This document shows positions 1-10,087 of a DNA stretch of 64,000 nt, one piece after another; the stretch's first letter is position 1; every line of letters starts with the position of its first letter. The position numbers were made by a program, and so were the translations under genes. Source of the stretch: Lysinibacillus xylanilyticus (GTDB lineage: Bacteria > Bacillota > Bacilli > Bacillales_A > Planococcaceae); contig NZ_LFXJ01000008.1 of the NCBI RefSeq assembly GCF_001183605.1, positions 372,001 through 436,000 of the forward strand, given 5' to 3'. The notes beneath the pieces were generated by a model. That model was not told where the DNA came from and searched no databases. It saw nothing but the letters and a program-made list of their open reading frames with translations.

Positions 1-461
1 CCGCTGCATCCTTCCTTTCTTTTATGGGAGTGTTTAATCTCGTAGGCACTACTTTATCAGGGTGGCTGTCTGACCGTTTTGATAATCGATGGTTATTGTT
101 TTGGTATTACCTTTTAAGAGGAACGTCTCTGATTTTACTCCCGTATGCATTAATGCAAGGGTCGCTCACTTTACTGACAATCTTTACAATTTTTTATGGA
201 TTAGATTGGATTGCAACAGTGCCTCCAACGATAAGTATTTCTAGACAAATTTTTGGAACAAATAAAAGTGGCATTATTTATGGGTGGATTTTCGCATCAC
301 ATCAAGCAGGGGCAGCAGTTGCAGCTTATGGTGGTGGCCTTATCTATAAGTTTTTCAATTCATATACTTGGGCCTTTTTCCTTGCAGGGATGTTCTGTGC
401 ATTGGCAAGTTTATTTGTTATCATCGTGAAAAAACAAACACCTCATCATGCCAATACTTGA
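1..461 (+). CDS. MFS transporter, C-terminal part (5' truncated by window)
   Basis: The frame is open from the first bases of the window, so the true start lies upstream; the visible part is about 152 residues. It contains alternating hydrophobic segments and a loop with the motif GWLSDRFDNRW, which resembles the G-x-x-x-D-R-x-x-R/K cytoplasmic loop of major facilitator superfamily carriers. The last helices end in a short charged tail (VKKQTPHH). It would be a polytopic inner-membrane transporter. Substrate cannot be read from this fragment. Class call is fairly secure, specificity unknown. Confidence 0.8.
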   Translation, partial: AASFLSFMGVFNLVGTTLSGWLSDRFDNRWLLFWYYLLRGTSLILLPYALMQGSLTLLTIFTIFYGLDWIATVPPTISISRQIFGTNKSGIIYGWIFASHQAGAAVAAYGGGLIYKFFNSYTWAFFLAGMFCALASLFVIIVKKQTPHHANT

Positions 462-564
462 TAATAGGCTACTCGATTTTCCTTTGGGCGCAATTCTAGC
501 TTTCGTCGGTTCTCGAAATTTTATTAGCGATCGGCATTTTGCAGTATCGAGCCGTTCCTCCGAT

Positions 565-612
565 TTGTTTCCGTTGTCGCTTCGCTTTCGCACAAAAAAC
601 ATTTGTTGCTGG
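565..612. repeat. Isolated copy of the GCGAAAGCGAAGCG hairpin module
   Basis: This stretch contains CGCTTCGCTTTCGCAC, the reverse of the module GCGAAAGCGAAGCG that recurs across the window. Here it lies between the transporter end and a family A repeat copy. Confidence 0.55.
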
Positions 613-635
613 AGTTTCATTTTATGAAGATAAAT

Positions 636-775
636 TAGAGTGACATGCCAGAAAATGCATATAAGTGAAATGGTTGATTGGAGTGAAGGCTGGGCGACTC
701 CTTGGGGATTAGCGACAGCAACAACAAAGCGCCCAGCCGGAATGGAAATCAACCCCACGTTATGCTGAAAAGCCA
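636..775 (+). repeat. Intergenic repeat family A, short or degenerate copy
   Basis: The sequence GGTTGATTGGAGTGAAGGCT, followed by GGGCGACTCCTTGGGGAT and, further on, by CGCCCAGCCGGAATGGAAAT and CAACCCCACGTTATG, matches the two ends of family A copies at 21988-22378, 45308-45534 and 59017-59193. The interior is strongly shortened and the outer 5' terminal repeat is poorly kept. Confidence 0.7.
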
Positions 776-829
776 TACTTTATTTAGTAAAGCATCAAAT
801 TTCATTGAAGCAATAGTTATAACAACATG

Positions 830-867
830 TAGTTGAAGCCAATATTATATCGGCTTCAACTTTTTCT
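830..867 (+). terminator. Rho-independent terminator-like hairpin upstream of psuK
   Basis: GTTGAAGCC and GGCTTCAAC form a perfect 9 bp stem followed by TTTTTCTTT. It insulates the psuK promoter from upstream transcription. Confidence 0.7.
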
Positions 868-878
868 TTAAAAATTTT

Positions 879-907
879 TTGACATCAATCAAACAAAAGT
901 TTATAAT
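879..907 (+). promoter_or_regulatory. Sigma-A promoter of psuK-psuG
   Basis: TTGACA at 879-884 and TATAAT at 902-907 are separated by exactly 17 bases, a perfect vegetative promoter about 30 bases before the psuK start codon. Confidence 0.85.
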
Positions 908-935
908 GTAAACAAATATAATAAAAGGTGATGCT

Positions 936-2027
936 ATGAATGAAAGAGAACAGGCGGTCCTTGCATTAATTCGCCAGAATCCGTTTATGTCTCAACAAGA
1001 GATGGCCGATAAAATGAATCTGTCTCGACCAGTCCTTGCTAATTTAGTGTCGAGCTTAACGAAACAGGGGAAAATTGTAGGTCGTGCGTATATTTTGCCT
1101 GAGGAAAATGAAATTATTTGTATCGGTGGAGCTAATCTTGACCGAAAATTTCATGTGAAGGGGAATGTCCAGTTCGGTACATCCAATCCTGCAAGCTCTT
1201 CATTTAGTGTAGGTGGTGTTGGACGAAACATTGCTGAAAACTTAGGCAGATTAAATCATCAAGTAACATTGCTGACTACTGCCGGCAAAGATGCTGATTG
1301 GCATGTTATCCAAGAAGCTTCTGAGCCATTTATGAATTTACGTTATGTAGAGCAGCTACCTGACGCTTCGACTGGTTCCTATACTGCGGTTATGGATGAG
1401 CAGGGCGAGCTAGCATTAGCGGTAGCAAATATGGAAGTATATGATCTTTTATTGCCAAGTTTGCTAAAAAAACATGAGGCAATGCTGATGAATGCGGGCT
1501 GCTTTATTATGGACTTAAACTGTCCAAAGGAAACAGTGGCTTACATACAGCAGGTTGCAATTGCCCGTGACATTCCTTTTGTCATCGTACCGGTATCTTC
1601 ACCAAAAATGAATCGATTACCCGATACGTTGCAAGGTGTAACATGGTTTATTTGTAACACAGATGAAGCAGAGACGATTGTTGGTCACAAAATCGAAAAC
1701 TCTGCGCATTATGAAAAGGCTTTACAGCAACTTCTTAAATTAGGTGCTGAACAGGTAATTATTACTGCGGGTAGCAAGGGTGTGTATGCAGCTTCCACAA
1801 CAACGAAGCCAAGTCATTACGCAGCTAAAGCTATAGAAAAAATTGAAGATGTAACAGGTGCAGGAGACGCCTTTGTCAGTGCTGTAATACATAGCTGGCT
1901 TACTGGGCAATCCTTTGCAACATGTATTGATGCAGGCTTAACGAATGCCAAAAATACACTTGCATCCCCATATACAGTAAGACCTGAGCTATCAGTTGAT
2001 TTGTTAAACAGTGAAATGGAGGAATAA
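936..2027 (+). CDS. psuK: Pseudouridine kinase with N-terminal winged helix (PfkB family)
   Basis: Phosphorylates pseudouridine to pseudouridine 5'-phosphate, the first step of pseudouridine salvage. Residues 1-55 form a MarR/GntR-like helix-turn-helix ([20 protein letters not shown]), and residues 62-350 a ribokinase/PfkB fold with the substrate motif [14 protein letters not shown] and the catalytic signature DVTGAGDAF near residue 304. The fused HTH is usual for this subfamily (363 aa). The start has a ribosome site AAAAGGTGATG. It sits 2 bases before psuG, and that pairing secures the substrate assignment over a generic sugar kinase. The HTH could make it autoregulatory, which is inference. 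Confidence 0.9.
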   Translation: MNEREQAVLALIRQNPFMSQQEMADKMNLSRPVLANLVSSLTKQGKIVGRAYILPEENEIICIGGANLDRKFHVKGNVQFGTSNPASSSFSVGGVGRNIAENLGRLNHQVTLLTTAGKDADWHVIQEASEPFMNLRYVEQLPDASTGSYTAVMDEQGELALAVANMEVYDLLLPSLLKKHEAMLMNAGCFIMDLNCPKETVAYIQQVAIARDIPFVIVPVSSPKMNRLPDTLQGVTWFICNTDEAETIVGHKIENSAHYEKALQQLLKLGAEQVIITAGSKGVYAASTTTKPSHYAAKAIEKIEDVTGAGDAFVSAVIHSWLTGQSFATCIDAGLTNAKNTLASPYTVRPELSVDLLNSEMEE

Positions 2028-2029
2028 AC

Positions 2030-2944
2030 ATGAAAGAATTCATCGTATTATCAGAAGAAGTAAAAGCAGGACAAGCGAAAGGCTTACCAATCGTAGCATT
2101 AGAATCAACAATCATTTCTCACGGAATGCCATATCCACAAAATGTACAAACAGCACGTGAAGTAGAACAAATTATTCGTGATAATGGTGCAGTACCAGCA
2201 ACTATTGCATTAATCGATGGTAAAATTAAAATTGGTTTATCAGATGAAGAACTTGAAATGTTCGGTAATGCACAAGGTGTAGCAAAAGCGTCTCGTCGTG
2301 ACTTAGGCTATCTTTTAGCAACAAAAAAATTAGGAGCGACAACTGTAGCTGCAACAATGATTTGTGCGGAGCTAGCTGATATTGAAATTTTTGTAACTGG
2401 CGGTATCGGTGGCGTACACCGTGGTGCTGAAACAACAATGGATATTTCAGCAGATTTAGAAGAATTAGCTCAAACAAATGTTGCTGTAATTTGTGCGGGT
2501 GCTAAGTCAATTTTAGATATTGGTTTAACTTTAGAATATCTTGAAACAAAAGGTGTACCAGTTGTTGGATATGGTACAGATGAGCTACCAGCATTCTATA
2601 CACGTCAAAGCGGTTTTGATGTTAACTTCAAGATTGATACTCCAGAGGAAGTGGCAGAAATGCTACGTGCAAAATGGCAATTGGGCTTAAAAGGTGGAGC
2701 TGTCATCGCTAACCCAATCCCAGAGTCTGAAGCGCTTGAGAATTCATTCATTACTGAAATCATTGAAAAAGCTTTAGTAGAAGCAGAAGAAAACGGTATT
2801 CAAGGTAAAAACGTGACACCATTCTTACTTGGAAAAGTTAAAGAATTAACAGAAGGTAAAAGCCTTGATGCCAATATTGCATTAGTGAAAAATAATGCAG
2901 TAGTTGGGTCAAAAATTGCTGTAGCGTATAATAAATTAAGCTAA
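2030..2944 (+). CDS. psuG: Pseudouridine-5'-phosphate glycosidase
   Basis: Breaks the C-C glycosidic bond of pseudouridine 5'-phosphate to give uracil and ribose 5-phosphate, completing the pathway begun by PsuK. The 304 aa length is typical. Recognisable family blocks are [16 protein letters not shown] near residue 25, [13 protein letters not shown] near residue 122 (active-site region) and NPIPESEAL near residue 228. It is translationally linked to psuK (2-base gap) and followed by a strong terminator, so the two genes form a closed bicistronic operon. Confidence 0.95.
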   Translation: MKEFIVLSEEVKAGQAKGLPIVALESTIISHGMPYPQNVQTAREVEQIIRDNGAVPATIALIDGKIKIGLSDEELEMFGNAQGVAKASRRDLGYLLATKKLGATTVAATMICAELADIEIFVTGGIGGVHRGAETTMDISADLEELAQTNVAVICAGAKSILDIGLTLEYLETKGVPVVGYGTDELPAFYTRQSGFDVNFKIDTPEEVAEMLRAKWQLGLKGGAVIANPIPESEALENSFITEIIEKALVEAEENGIQGKNVTPFLLGKVKELTEGKSLDANIALVKNNAVVGSKIAVAYNKLS

Positions 2945-2964
2945 ACAACTATAAATATAGATAG

Positions 2965-3004
2965 AGACCCTTTGCGAATATTTCATTCGCAAAGGGTCTT
3001 TTTA
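2965..3004 (+). terminator. Terminator of psuK-psuG
   Basis: A 14 bp stem (AGACCCTTTGCGAA / TTCGCAAAGGGTCT) is followed by TTTTTATT. Confidence 0.9.
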
Positions 3005-3154
3005 TTCATTACCATGAATATTTTTTCCATTTTTCACATTGTTCACGAGAATAACTAAACAAAATGACACAGTTACTTTACAATAGCCCATAATATTTTA
3101 TACAATTAAGTTTATATCTAATCTGAAAAATTTGACGAGCAAGGTGGACATGTT

Positions 3155-5350
3155 ATGGCGAAAGAGCAAATTTTGACTCCCGAGGACGTTTTTGAGTTAG
3201 TCAAATCCTACATGAATGATGAAAATGTCGCATTCGTGAAAAAAGCATATGAATTAGCAAGGGATGCCCATATTGAGCAATTCCGAAGCTCGGGTGAACC
3301 GTATATTATTCACCCTGTGCAAGTAGCTGGTATTTTAGCCGAATTACAAATGGATCCTGAAACAGTTGCGGCTGGTTTTTTACATGATGTTGTCGAGGAT
3401 ACAGATTTTACGCGTGACGATTTGGTTCGTGAATTCGGCGAAGAGGTTGCGATACTTGTAGACGGTGTAACAAAGCTAGGGAAAATTAAATATTTATCTA
3501 AAGAAGCGCAACAAGCAGAAAACCATCGAAAAATGTTTGTAGCTATGGCGCAGGATATTCGTGTCATTTTAATTAAACTGGCAGACCGCCTACATAATAT
3601 GCGCACGTTAAAGCATTTACCAGCAGAAAAACAACGCCGTATTTCTAAAGAAACGCTTGAAATTTTTGCACCACTTGCGCATCGTCTTGGGATTTCGACT
3701 GTTAAATGGGAGCTTGAGGATACAGCACTTCGTTATTTAAATCCACAGCAATATTATCGCATTGTCAGTCTTATGAAGAAAAAACGTGATGAGCGTGAGG
3801 CATATTTAGACAATGTAATGGCTGAGATGAAGTCACAGCTTACAGATGTTGAAATTGAAGCGGATGTTTATGGTCGCCCAAAACATATTTACAGTATTTA
3901 TCGTAAGATGGTGTTACAAAAGAAACAGTTCAATGAGATTTATGATTTATTAGCCATTCGTGTACTTGTCGATAGTATTAAAGATTGCTATGCCGTACTT
4001 GGGATTGTGCATACATTATGGAAGCCAATGCCTGGACGCTTTAAAGATTATATTGCGATGCCAAAACAAAACCTATATCAATCACTGCATACAACAGTAA
4101 TTGGTCCTTATGGTGACCCATTAGAAGTTCAAATTCGTACGAAGGAAATGCATAAAATTGCCGAGTACGGGATTGCTGCGCATTGGGCGTATAAGGAAGG
4201 TAAAAAAGTTGATAATGAAAAACAAAATGTCGACCAAAAATTAACGTGGTTCCGAGAAATTTTAGAGTTCCAAAACGAATCTTCTAATGCTGAAGAATTT
4301 ATGGAATCGTTAAAATTTGATTTGTTTTCTGATATGGTTTATGTATTTACTCCAGAAGGAGATGTCATTGAATTACCAGCAGGCTCTGTACCTATCGACT
4401 TCGCATACCGTGTGCATTCAGAAGTTGGGAATCGTACAATTGGCGCGAAAATCAATGGTAAAATGGTACCACTTGATACACCGTTGAAAACGGGAGATAT
4501 TATTGAAATTTTAACTTCTAAGCAATCATTTGGTCCGAGTCGTGATTGGTTGAAAATAGCCCAATCCTCACAGGCGAAAAATAAAATAAAGCAATTTTTC
4601 AAACGTCATCTTCGTGAAGAAAATATCATCAAAGGTAAAGAGATGATAGAAAAGGAAATCCGTGCACAAGGTTTTGAGATAAAAGAAACAATGTCAGCGG
4701 AAAATTTGAAGCGTGTATGTGAAAAATTCAATTATACAAATGAAGAAGATTTATATGCAGCTGTAGGCATGAATGGAATTACAGCTCAACAAGTTGTTAA
4801 TCGTTTAGCGGAAAAACGTCGCAAAGAGCGTGAACAGGAAGAAGCTCTTGAGAAAATTGAACAAAAAATGAAAAACCCTATTCCACAAAAACGTACAGAA
4901 TCGGGTGTTATCGTAAAAGATATCGACAATATGCTTATTCGACTTTCACGTTGTTGTACGCCAGTTCCTGGAGATGAAATTGTAGGCTTCATTACGAAAG
5001 GAAGAGGTGTTTCAGTGCACCGTGCAGACTGTCCAAATATTCAAGTTGATGATGAGCAGGAGCGTTTAATAGAAGTTGAATGGGAACACGGACTTACTCC
5101 AGAGAAAAAAGAATACCCTGTTGATATTGAAGTTTCAGCCTTCGATAGACCAGGAATTTTAAATGAAATCATGCAAATTGTTAGCGAAACAAAAACGAAT
5201 ATTTTAGCAGTGAGTGGTCGTGCAGATCGTGATAAAATGGCAACGATTCATTTAACGATTTCGATTTCAAATATTTCGCATTTGCATAAAGTGGTGGAAC
5301 GTATTAAGCAAACACCTGATATATATTCAGTGCAACGTGTTATTAACTAA
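3155..5350 (+). CDS. relA: Bifunctional (p)ppGpp synthetase/hydrolase RelA (long RSH)
   Basis: Makes and degrades the alarmone (p)ppGpp in response to uncharged tRNA on the ribosome. The 731 aa protein has the full long-RSH layout: HD hydrolase domain (about residues 50-150, with HDVVEDT near 77), synthetase domain (about 235-345), TGS domain (about 390-450, [14 protein letters not shown]), a linker with the zinc-finger region [10 protein letters not shown], and a C-terminal ACT domain ([16 protein letters not shown]). The HD motif is intact, so hydrolase activity is expected. ATG at 3155 follows AAGGTGG. It is followed by dtd, as in B. subtilis. A second synthetase, sasA, lies at 32438-33178. 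Confidence 0.97.
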   Translation: MAKEQILTPEDVFELVKSYMNDENVAFVKKAYELARDAHIEQFRSSGEPYIIHPVQVAGILAELQMDPETVAAGFLHDVVEDTDFTRDDLVREFGEEVAILVDGVTKLGKIKYLSKEAQQAENHRKMFVAMAQDIRVILIKLADRLHNMRTLKHLPAEKQRRISKETLEIFAPLAHRLGISTVKWELEDTALRYLNPQQYYRIVSLMKKKRDEREAYLDNVMAEMKSQLTDVEIEADVYGRPKHIYSIYRKMVLQKKQFNEIYDLLAIRVLVDSIKDCYAVLGIVHTLWKPMPGRFKDYIAMPKQNLYQSLHTTVIGPYGDPLEVQIRTKEMHKIAEYGIAAHWAYKEGKKVDNEKQNVDQKLTWFREILEFQNESSNAEEFMESLKFDLFSDMVYVFTPEGDVIELPAGSVPIDFAYRVHSEVGNRTIGAKINGKMVPLDTPLKTGDIIEILTSKQSFGPSRDWLKIAQSSQAKNKIKQFFKRHLREENIIKGKEMIEKEIRAQGFEIKETMSAENLKRVCEKFNYTNEEDLYAAVGMNGITAQQVVNRLAEKRRKEREQEEALEKIEQKMKNPIPQKRTESGVIVKDIDNMLIRLSRCCTPVPGDEIVGFITKGRGVSVHRADCPNIQVDDEQERLIEVEWEHGLTPEKKEYPVDIEVSAFDRPGILNEIMQIVSETKTNILAVSGRADRDKMATIHLTISISNISHLHKVVERIKQTPDIYSVQRVIN

Positions 5351-5435
5351 TTGGAATGGTTGGACAGTAGCAACTTTATTTGTATTGAAAGTGGATCTTC
5401 TGGTGCATTCAAAGTGAGAATTGAGGTTTTAAAGA

Positions 5436-5876
5436 ATGAAAGTAGTTTTACAACGTAGTAAAGCAGCCTCTGTTACTGTTGACGGAAAAGTAACGGGAGC
5501 TATTGATAGCGGTTATGTTCTTCTGGTTGGTATTACACATGGGGACACACAAGAGGATGTAGAATATTTAGCGAAAAAAGTAGCGAATCTCCGCCTTTGG
5601 GAAGATGCTGACGGAAAAATGAATCATTCCATTTTAGAAAATGGAGGGGCTATTCTATCTGTCTCACAATTTACATTGTATGGGGATGCCAAAAAAGGGA
5701 ATCGTCCAAGTTTTACAAGTGCAGCAAGACCTGAGGTTGCGGAACCGTTATGGGAGGCATTTAATAATTCCTTGCGTGAACACGGTTTACATGTGGAAAC
5801 AGGAATATTTGGCGCGATGATGGATGTTGCACTTATAAATGATGGCCCTATTACAATCCTTCTTGAGTCTAAATAA
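5436..5876 (+). CDS. dtd: D-aminoacyl-tRNA deacylase
   Basis: Hydrolyses D-aminoacyl-tRNA (and Gly-tRNA-Ala) as a chiral proofreading step. The 146 aa length is standard. The cross-subunit active-site motifs are both present: SQFTLYGD near residue 76 and the Gly-cisPro motif region GPITILLES at the C-terminus. It lies 85 bases after relA with no clear terminator between, so co-transcription with relA is likely, as in B. subtilis (yrvI). Confidence 0.96.
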   Translation: MKVVLQRSKAASVTVDGKVTGAIDSGYVLLVGITHGDTQEDVEYLAKKVANLRLWEDADGKMNHSILENGGAILSVSQFTLYGDAKKGNRPSFTSAARPEVAEPLWEAFNNSLREHGLHVETGIFGAMMDVALINDGPITILLESK

Positions 5877-5948
5877 ATGGTACATTTCCTATGATTCCTT
5901 CATACATTAAATAGTATGGTTAGTTTTGTAGGAAGGAAGTGTATTAAT

Positions 5949-6164
5949 ATGACGCAGGTAGGAAGCATATCAAATCCATATTTATACGAAACTCTTAACA
6001 TGATGATTGGTCAGGCAATTGTAGTGCAAACTAAGAAAAATATTCAGCAAGGAAAATTAATCTCTGTATTAGCTGATGATATTGTTTTAGAGGTTAGCCG
6101 TACGCCATTTTTCTTTAGTATGAAGGAAATTGTATGGGTTACTTTAGCAACCATGAAAAAATAA
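5949..6164 (+). CDS. YuzF-like DUF2642 small protein
   Basis: A 71 aa protein beginning MTQVGSISNPYLYETL. I chose the ATG at 5949 because GGAAGGAAG lies nine bases ahead of it; a longer frame from 5916 has no good ribosome site. The C-terminal half (GKLISVLADDIVLEV ... PFFFSMKEIVWVTL) looks like a small Sm-like beta-barrel of the DUF2642/YuzF type, often found in spore-forming Bacilli. Function is unknown; a spore-associated role is only a guess. Confidence 0.75.
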   Translation: MTQVGSISNPYLYETLNMMIGQAIVVQTKKNIQQGKLISVLADDIVLEVSRTPFFFSMKEIVWVTLATMKK

Positions 6165-6365
6165 ACGCATAAAGGACCTATACTCTCGTATAATTGGAGA
6201 TCTTTTACGTTTTAGCGTGTGTAAAACAGCGATTACTGAAATCTAAGACCTGTTTGTATGAACATGTACTGTTTGCAACACAGACAGCAAACATCGTAAC
6301 TTTCTATCTACTTATGACTACTATAACAAAAGAGTCATTTAAAACAGTCTTATAATTGATTGATA

Positions 6366-6411
6366 ATAATAAAAAAGCTGCAAGGGAAGTATAATGCTTC
6401 CTTTGCAGCTT
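6366..6411 (-). terminator. Terminator of the amidase gene (minus strand)
   Basis: A 15 bp near-perfect stem (AAGCTGCAAGGGAAG / CTTCCTTTGCAGCTT) is flanked on its left by an A-run that reads as a U-tract on the minus strand. A second, weaker hairpin (6440-6472) abuts the amidase stop. The rest of 6165-6365 has no feature I can name. Confidence 0.75.
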
Positions 6412-6472
6412 ATTTATTTATCTCGATTGAAAAGACTATTAAGAAGTGGGGATGAAGAAAGTCCCGACTTCT

Positions 6473-8059
6473 TTATTGATTTTCATTAAAGTAATTTAAA
6501 ATGCCTTGGTAGATGCCGAGCGTGGCTTGTTCTCGGAATTTAGCGGTTGTAATCACACGTTCCTCACTACCATTACTTAAGTAGCCTAGCTCAATGAGGG
6601 CAGCTTGTTGGCGATTTTCTCGTAGCACTAAATAATTTCCTTGTTGAGTACCACGATTCTTAAGATCGATTTTATTTGAAAGTCCATTATTTATTGCGTC
6701 TGCAAGACCTTGTTGATTACTGTTCATATAATATGAGGTAAAGCCATTAACGGAGCTATCCTCTGTTGCATCATAATGAATACTAATAAAAGCATCTGCT
6801 TCATACTGGTGCGCAATTGATACGCGTTTACGGAGTGCAACATATTCATCTGATTCTCTTGTCATGACAACATTTGCTCCAGCAGCACTCAACTTTGAAG
6901 CAAGAAGAGATGCTGTTTTCAATGTAATTTCCTTCTCCTCTGTTCCACGTTGTCCGGTAGTGCCGTGATCATTTCCACCATGTCCAGCATCTACGACAAT
7001 AGTTAGCCCATTTAAAGTGCCTTTCTTGCGTGGTTTAGAGTTATCTTTTTTTATAGCAGTAGTGGCTTTGCTCGACGAAGTAGTAGTAACGACCCAGTTC
7101 GCCACAAATGCAGTTTTGTCATCTACTTGAATTTCATAAAAATCATTTTTTGCGCCTACAATAGGGTAGGTTTCACCAGCATCAACACGTGCAACAACAT
7201 CAGCAACTGTTGTTGCATCTGTCCGTAGGTTTGTCCCGTTATAAATGATTGTGACAGATTCAAGCTCTGAGGAAGAAGAAGCAGATTTTGATGTCGTTTT
7301 TTCTATATTTGAAAAAGTACCATAAAAGCTATAAACCCAACCTGCTTTATTATCGTTATATTGAATTTGTACCCAGTTATGTTCTTGAGCCAGCACTTTA
7401 AAGGCTTGTCCATTTGAAATTGTTCCTATTTTTTTAGCATTTAAGTCGGGCGTTTGGCGCACATTAAGTGCATCCACTAAAACTGTAAATGTAGTATCTT
7501 TGTTAATTTTTTTTGTAGATACTTCAACTTTAGGTTCATCAGCCTCGGCCTTTACCTTTTTTTCAGGTAGGTCATTGATTGTAACATAGTCAGTAGAAAC
7601 CCATCCTACTAGTCCGTTCCAATCTATTTTTGCCCATTCGCCATTTTTTTCAATAAGTTTTGCTTGATTGCCTATTGATAATTGTCCAAGAACTGCCGAA
7701 GATATGTCAGGCTCAGTACGAATATTTAGACGATCGACTTGTGAAATCAACGTTTTATCAATCGTTTGTTTATCGTTAATTGAGGCTGTTAGCCAAGATG
7801 CTACCCAACCTTCATTATCGCCTGCTTTTACTTGGATCCAATCGCCCTCACGACTAATAGAAGTTAGCTGATCACCCTCATCTAATGTCGTAATAATTGG
7901 ATAAGACAGTCCAGGTCCCTCACGTAAATGAAGAATCGTTCCAGTTACTTTTAAATCACTGGTGTCGGCTAGTGCTCTTTGAACATTATTCATATTTGGA
8001 ATCGCAATCATTAGCACTAGTATGTAGATGATACTAATATTTAAAAGTTTTGTCCTCAT
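6473..8059 (-). CDS. N-acetylmuramoyl-L-alanine amidase with four SH3b repeats
   Basis: Secreted peptidoglycan hydrolase that cuts the amide bond between MurNAc and the stem peptide. Start taken at 8059 (MRTKLLNISII), preceded by AGGAGGAATCTG; the frame extends 47 residues further upstream but without signal-peptide logic. Layout of the 528 aa protein: signal peptide (1-31), four bacterial SH3 domains (about 33-90, 100-160, 185-240, 270-325), Ser/Thr/Lys linker, and a C-terminal Amidase_3 domain with zinc and catalytic motifs VDAGHGGNDHG, EKEITL, SIHYD and ALIELGYLSN. It corresponds in position and domain type to B. subtilis YrvJ, between dtd and hisS but on the opposite strand here. Confidence 0.93.
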   Translation of the reverse strand: MRTKLLNISIIYILVLMIAIPNMNNVQRALADTSDLKVTGTILHLREGPGLSYPIITTLDEGDQLTSISREGDWIQVKAGDNEGWVASWLTASINDKQTIDKTLISQVDRLNIRTEPDISSAVLGQLSIGNQAKLIEKNGEWAKIDWNGLVGWVSTDYVTINDLPEKKVKAEADEPKVEVSTKKINKDTTFTVLVDALNVRQTPDLNAKKIGTISNGQAFKVLAQEHNWVQIQYNDNKAGWVYSFYGTFSNIEKTTSKSASSSSELESVTIIYNGTNLRTDATTVADVVARVDAGETYPIVGAKNDFYEIQVDDKTAFVANWVVTTTSSSKATTAIKKDNSKPRKKGTLNGLTIVVDAGHGGNDHGTTGQRGTEEKEITLKTASLLASKLSAAGANVVMTRESDEYVALRKRVSIAHQYEADAFISIHYDATEDSSVNGFTSYYMNSNQQGLADAINNGLSNKIDLKNRGTQQGNYLVLRENRQQAALIELGYLSNGSEERVITTAKFREQATLGIYQGILNYFNENQ

Positions 8060-8171
8060 CAGATTCCTCCTATCTTGTCCTATTTTACCATGCTTTAGTA
8101 ATAGAATTCGTGGGAAAAAGGTAATGGAATTTGTTATTTTCAAGAATGTATTGTTAAAAAAACAAAAACAG

Positions 8172-8200
8172 TTGACATTGCCTTTTGTTGTGACTAACAT
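8172..8200 (+). promoter_or_regulatory. Sigma-A promoter of the hisS-aspS leader
   Basis: TTGACA at 8172-8177 and TAACAT at 8195-8200 with a 17-base spacer, just upstream of the T-box leader. Confidence 0.7.
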
Positions 8201-8224
8201 AAAGGGTAATCAAAAAATGATTAA

Positions 8225-8495
8225 TCGCTTATGACCAAGCAAGTAGCATATACCTCTATTGGAGAAGAGAGGGAAAGACCTAGGCTGAAATCTTTCCTAC
8301 AAAAAAGTATATTGTGAACAACACTTGAGAGGCTTTTTTCTGAAAAGTAATGCTTAGTAGGAAAAAACGGAATCGGCCGTTATCCGATTAGGAGGAGGAC
8401 GCATGAATTTGATGCGTCAACTAGGGTGGAACCGCGGAAGCTTGTACAGCTCTCGTCCCTTGCAATACGCAAGGAGGCGAGGGCTTTTTTTGTGG
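8225..8495 (+). promoter_or_regulatory. T-box riboswitch upstream of hisS
   Basis: The T-box core AGGGTGGAACCGCG lies at 8423-8436, followed by a terminator stem (8449-8491, ending GGGCTTTTTTT) that is the alternative to the antiterminator. A Stem I region precedes it (8240-8340). A CAC triplet at 8322-8324 is a candidate histidine specifier, but I have not folded the leader and other triplets nearby are possible. Uncharged tRNA-His is expected to pair with the specifier and T-box and allow readthrough into hisS and perhaps aspS. Confidence 0.92.
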
Positions 8496-8559
8496 ACAAA
8501 AAATGAGAGAAGTCCAGAAGACAGCTTGCTCATAAGCAATTTATAAAGGAGGTTTTTCT

Positions 8560-9825
8560 ATGAGTTTTAAAGTGCCACGAGGGACACAAGATATTTTGCC
8601 TGGCCAATCAGAAAAATGGCAAAAGGTAGAAGCGGTTATCCGTGATATCTGTCGTGTCTATCGCTACAATGAAATTCGCACACCAATTTTTGAGCAAACA
8701 GATTTATTTGCACGTGGTGTCGGTGAAACAACGGATGTTGTTCAAAAGGAAATGTATACATTTGAAGATCGCGGTGGCCGTTCGTTAACATTGCGTCCGG
8801 AGAATACAGCTGGAGTAGTTCGTGCATATGTTGAACATAAAATGTTTGGTGCACCTGACCAACCAGTAAAACTTTCATATTTAGGACCAATGTTCCGTTA
8901 TGAACGTCAGCAAGCAGGACGCTACCGTCAATTTGTTCAATTTGGAGTAGAAGCTATTGGTTCAGCTGATCCAGCTATTGATGCAGAAGTTATTGCACTA
9001 GCAATGGATGTCTATGAATCAGCAGGTTTACAGGATTTAAAATTAGTCATTAATTCACTTGGCGATAAAGAAACACGTGATACACACCGTACAGCACTGT
9101 TACAACACTTCGAACCACATATTCATGAGTTTTGTTCGGATTGCCAAAATCGTTTGCAAAAAAATCCACTGCGCGTTTTAGATTGTAAGGTGGACCGCGA
9201 GCACCCATTAATGAAATCTGCACCTGCATTAACTGATTTCCTAACAAAGGAGTCAGCGGCATATTTCGCTCAAGTTAAAACGTATTTAGATACACTGGGA
9301 ATTTCGTATGAGGTTGATCCAAATCTTGTAAGAGGTCTTGATTATTACAATCATACGACTTTTGAAATTATGTCAACGGCTTCTGGCTTTGGAGCAATTA
9401 CTACACTTTGTGGTGGAGGTCGCTATAATGGCCTTGTGCAAGAAATTGGTGGACCGGATGTACCAGGTATCGGTTTCGCATTAAGTATTGAGCGTTTGTT
9501 GCTTGCGCTTGAAGCTGAGGGTGTTGAATTAGACACAGCATCAGGACTCGATGTCTATATGATTGCTATGGGCGAAGAAGCAAAGCTAAAAACGGTAGAA
9601 TTAACAAGTACCTTCCGTGCTAAGGGCATTTCTGCGGAGATGGATTATTTAGATCGCAAAATGAAAGCTCAAATGAAATCGGCAGACCGTTTAGGTGCGA
9701 AATATACGATTGTTTTAGGCGAAACAGAGCTTGAAGAACAAGTAGCTACTGTTAAACATATGGAATCAGGTGAACAACAAAAAGTAGCGTTCTCAGAATT
9801 AGTGAACTACCTATTAAAACAATAA
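8560..9825 (+). CDS. hisS: Histidyl-tRNA synthetase
   Basis: Charges tRNA-His with histidine (class IIa synthetase). The 421 aa protein carries class II motif 2 ([14 protein letters not shown] near residue 112), the histidine-specific loops [14 protein letters not shown] (near 259) and GGGRYNGL (near 289), motif 3 [13 protein letters not shown], and a C-terminal anticodon-binding domain (about 325-421). ATG follows AAAGGAGG. It is controlled by the T-box leader just upstream and followed by aspS, the usual Bacilli order. Confidence 0.98.
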   Translation: MSFKVPRGTQDILPGQSEKWQKVEAVIRDICRVYRYNEIRTPIFEQTDLFARGVGETTDVVQKEMYTFEDRGGRSLTLRPENTAGVVRAYVEHKMFGAPDQPVKLSYLGPMFRYERQQAGRYRQFVQFGVEAIGSADPAIDAEVIALAMDVYESAGLQDLKLVINSLGDKETRDTHRTALLQHFEPHIHEFCSDCQNRLQKNPLRVLDCKVDREHPLMKSAPALTDFLTKESAAYFAQVKTYLDTLGISYEVDPNLVRGLDYYNHTTFEIMSTASGFGAITTLCGGGRYNGLVQEIGGPDVPGIGFALSIERLLLALEAEGVELDTASGLDVYMIAMGEEAKLKTVELTSTFRAKGISAEMDYLDRKMKAQMKSADRLGAKYTIVLGETELEEQVATVKHMESGEQQKVAFSELVNYLLKQ

Positions 9826-9868
9826 ACGAATACAAACTAAACAGATATCATTTATATATCAATTTAGG

Positions 9869-9909
9869 ATTATCTGTCTAAAGTATTTACGTTATTTTGG
9901 ACAGATAAT
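9869..9909. other. Inverted repeat in the hisS-aspS gap
   Basis: ATTATCTGTC (9869-9878) and GACAGATAAT (9900-9909) form a perfect 10 bp stem with a 21-base loop. No U-run follows directly, so it is not a clear terminator; it may modulate hisS-aspS readthrough or protect an mRNA end. Confidence 0.45.
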
Positions 9910-9992
9910 TTATCTAACAATGAACTGCTAATTTTCCTTGGCATCCATTCACTACTTAGTAGGAACTGTATGCTACATATGTAAAATAAATA

Positions 9993-10062
9993 GGTCATCA
10001 CCGAAAGCTTGGGATGAGAATTGTGAAAACGGAAATCAACCATAAGTAATGGTGATGAGCCA
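9993..10062 (+). repeat. Intergenic repeat family A, minimal 70 bp copy
   Basis: GGTCATCACCGAAAG at the left and GGAAATCAACC ... ATGGTGATGAGCC at the right are the two outer ends of family A with the whole middle deleted, leaving little but the inverted termini. It ends about 14 bases before the aspS ribosome site. Confidence 0.75.
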
Positions 10063-10087
10063 AATAAATTTTGGAGGAATTAAATAA

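Noticed and set aside
411-776. 121-codon minus-strand frame at the window start
   Set aside because: It is a read-through of repeat A and the hairpin module, with the same chance peptides as other copies.
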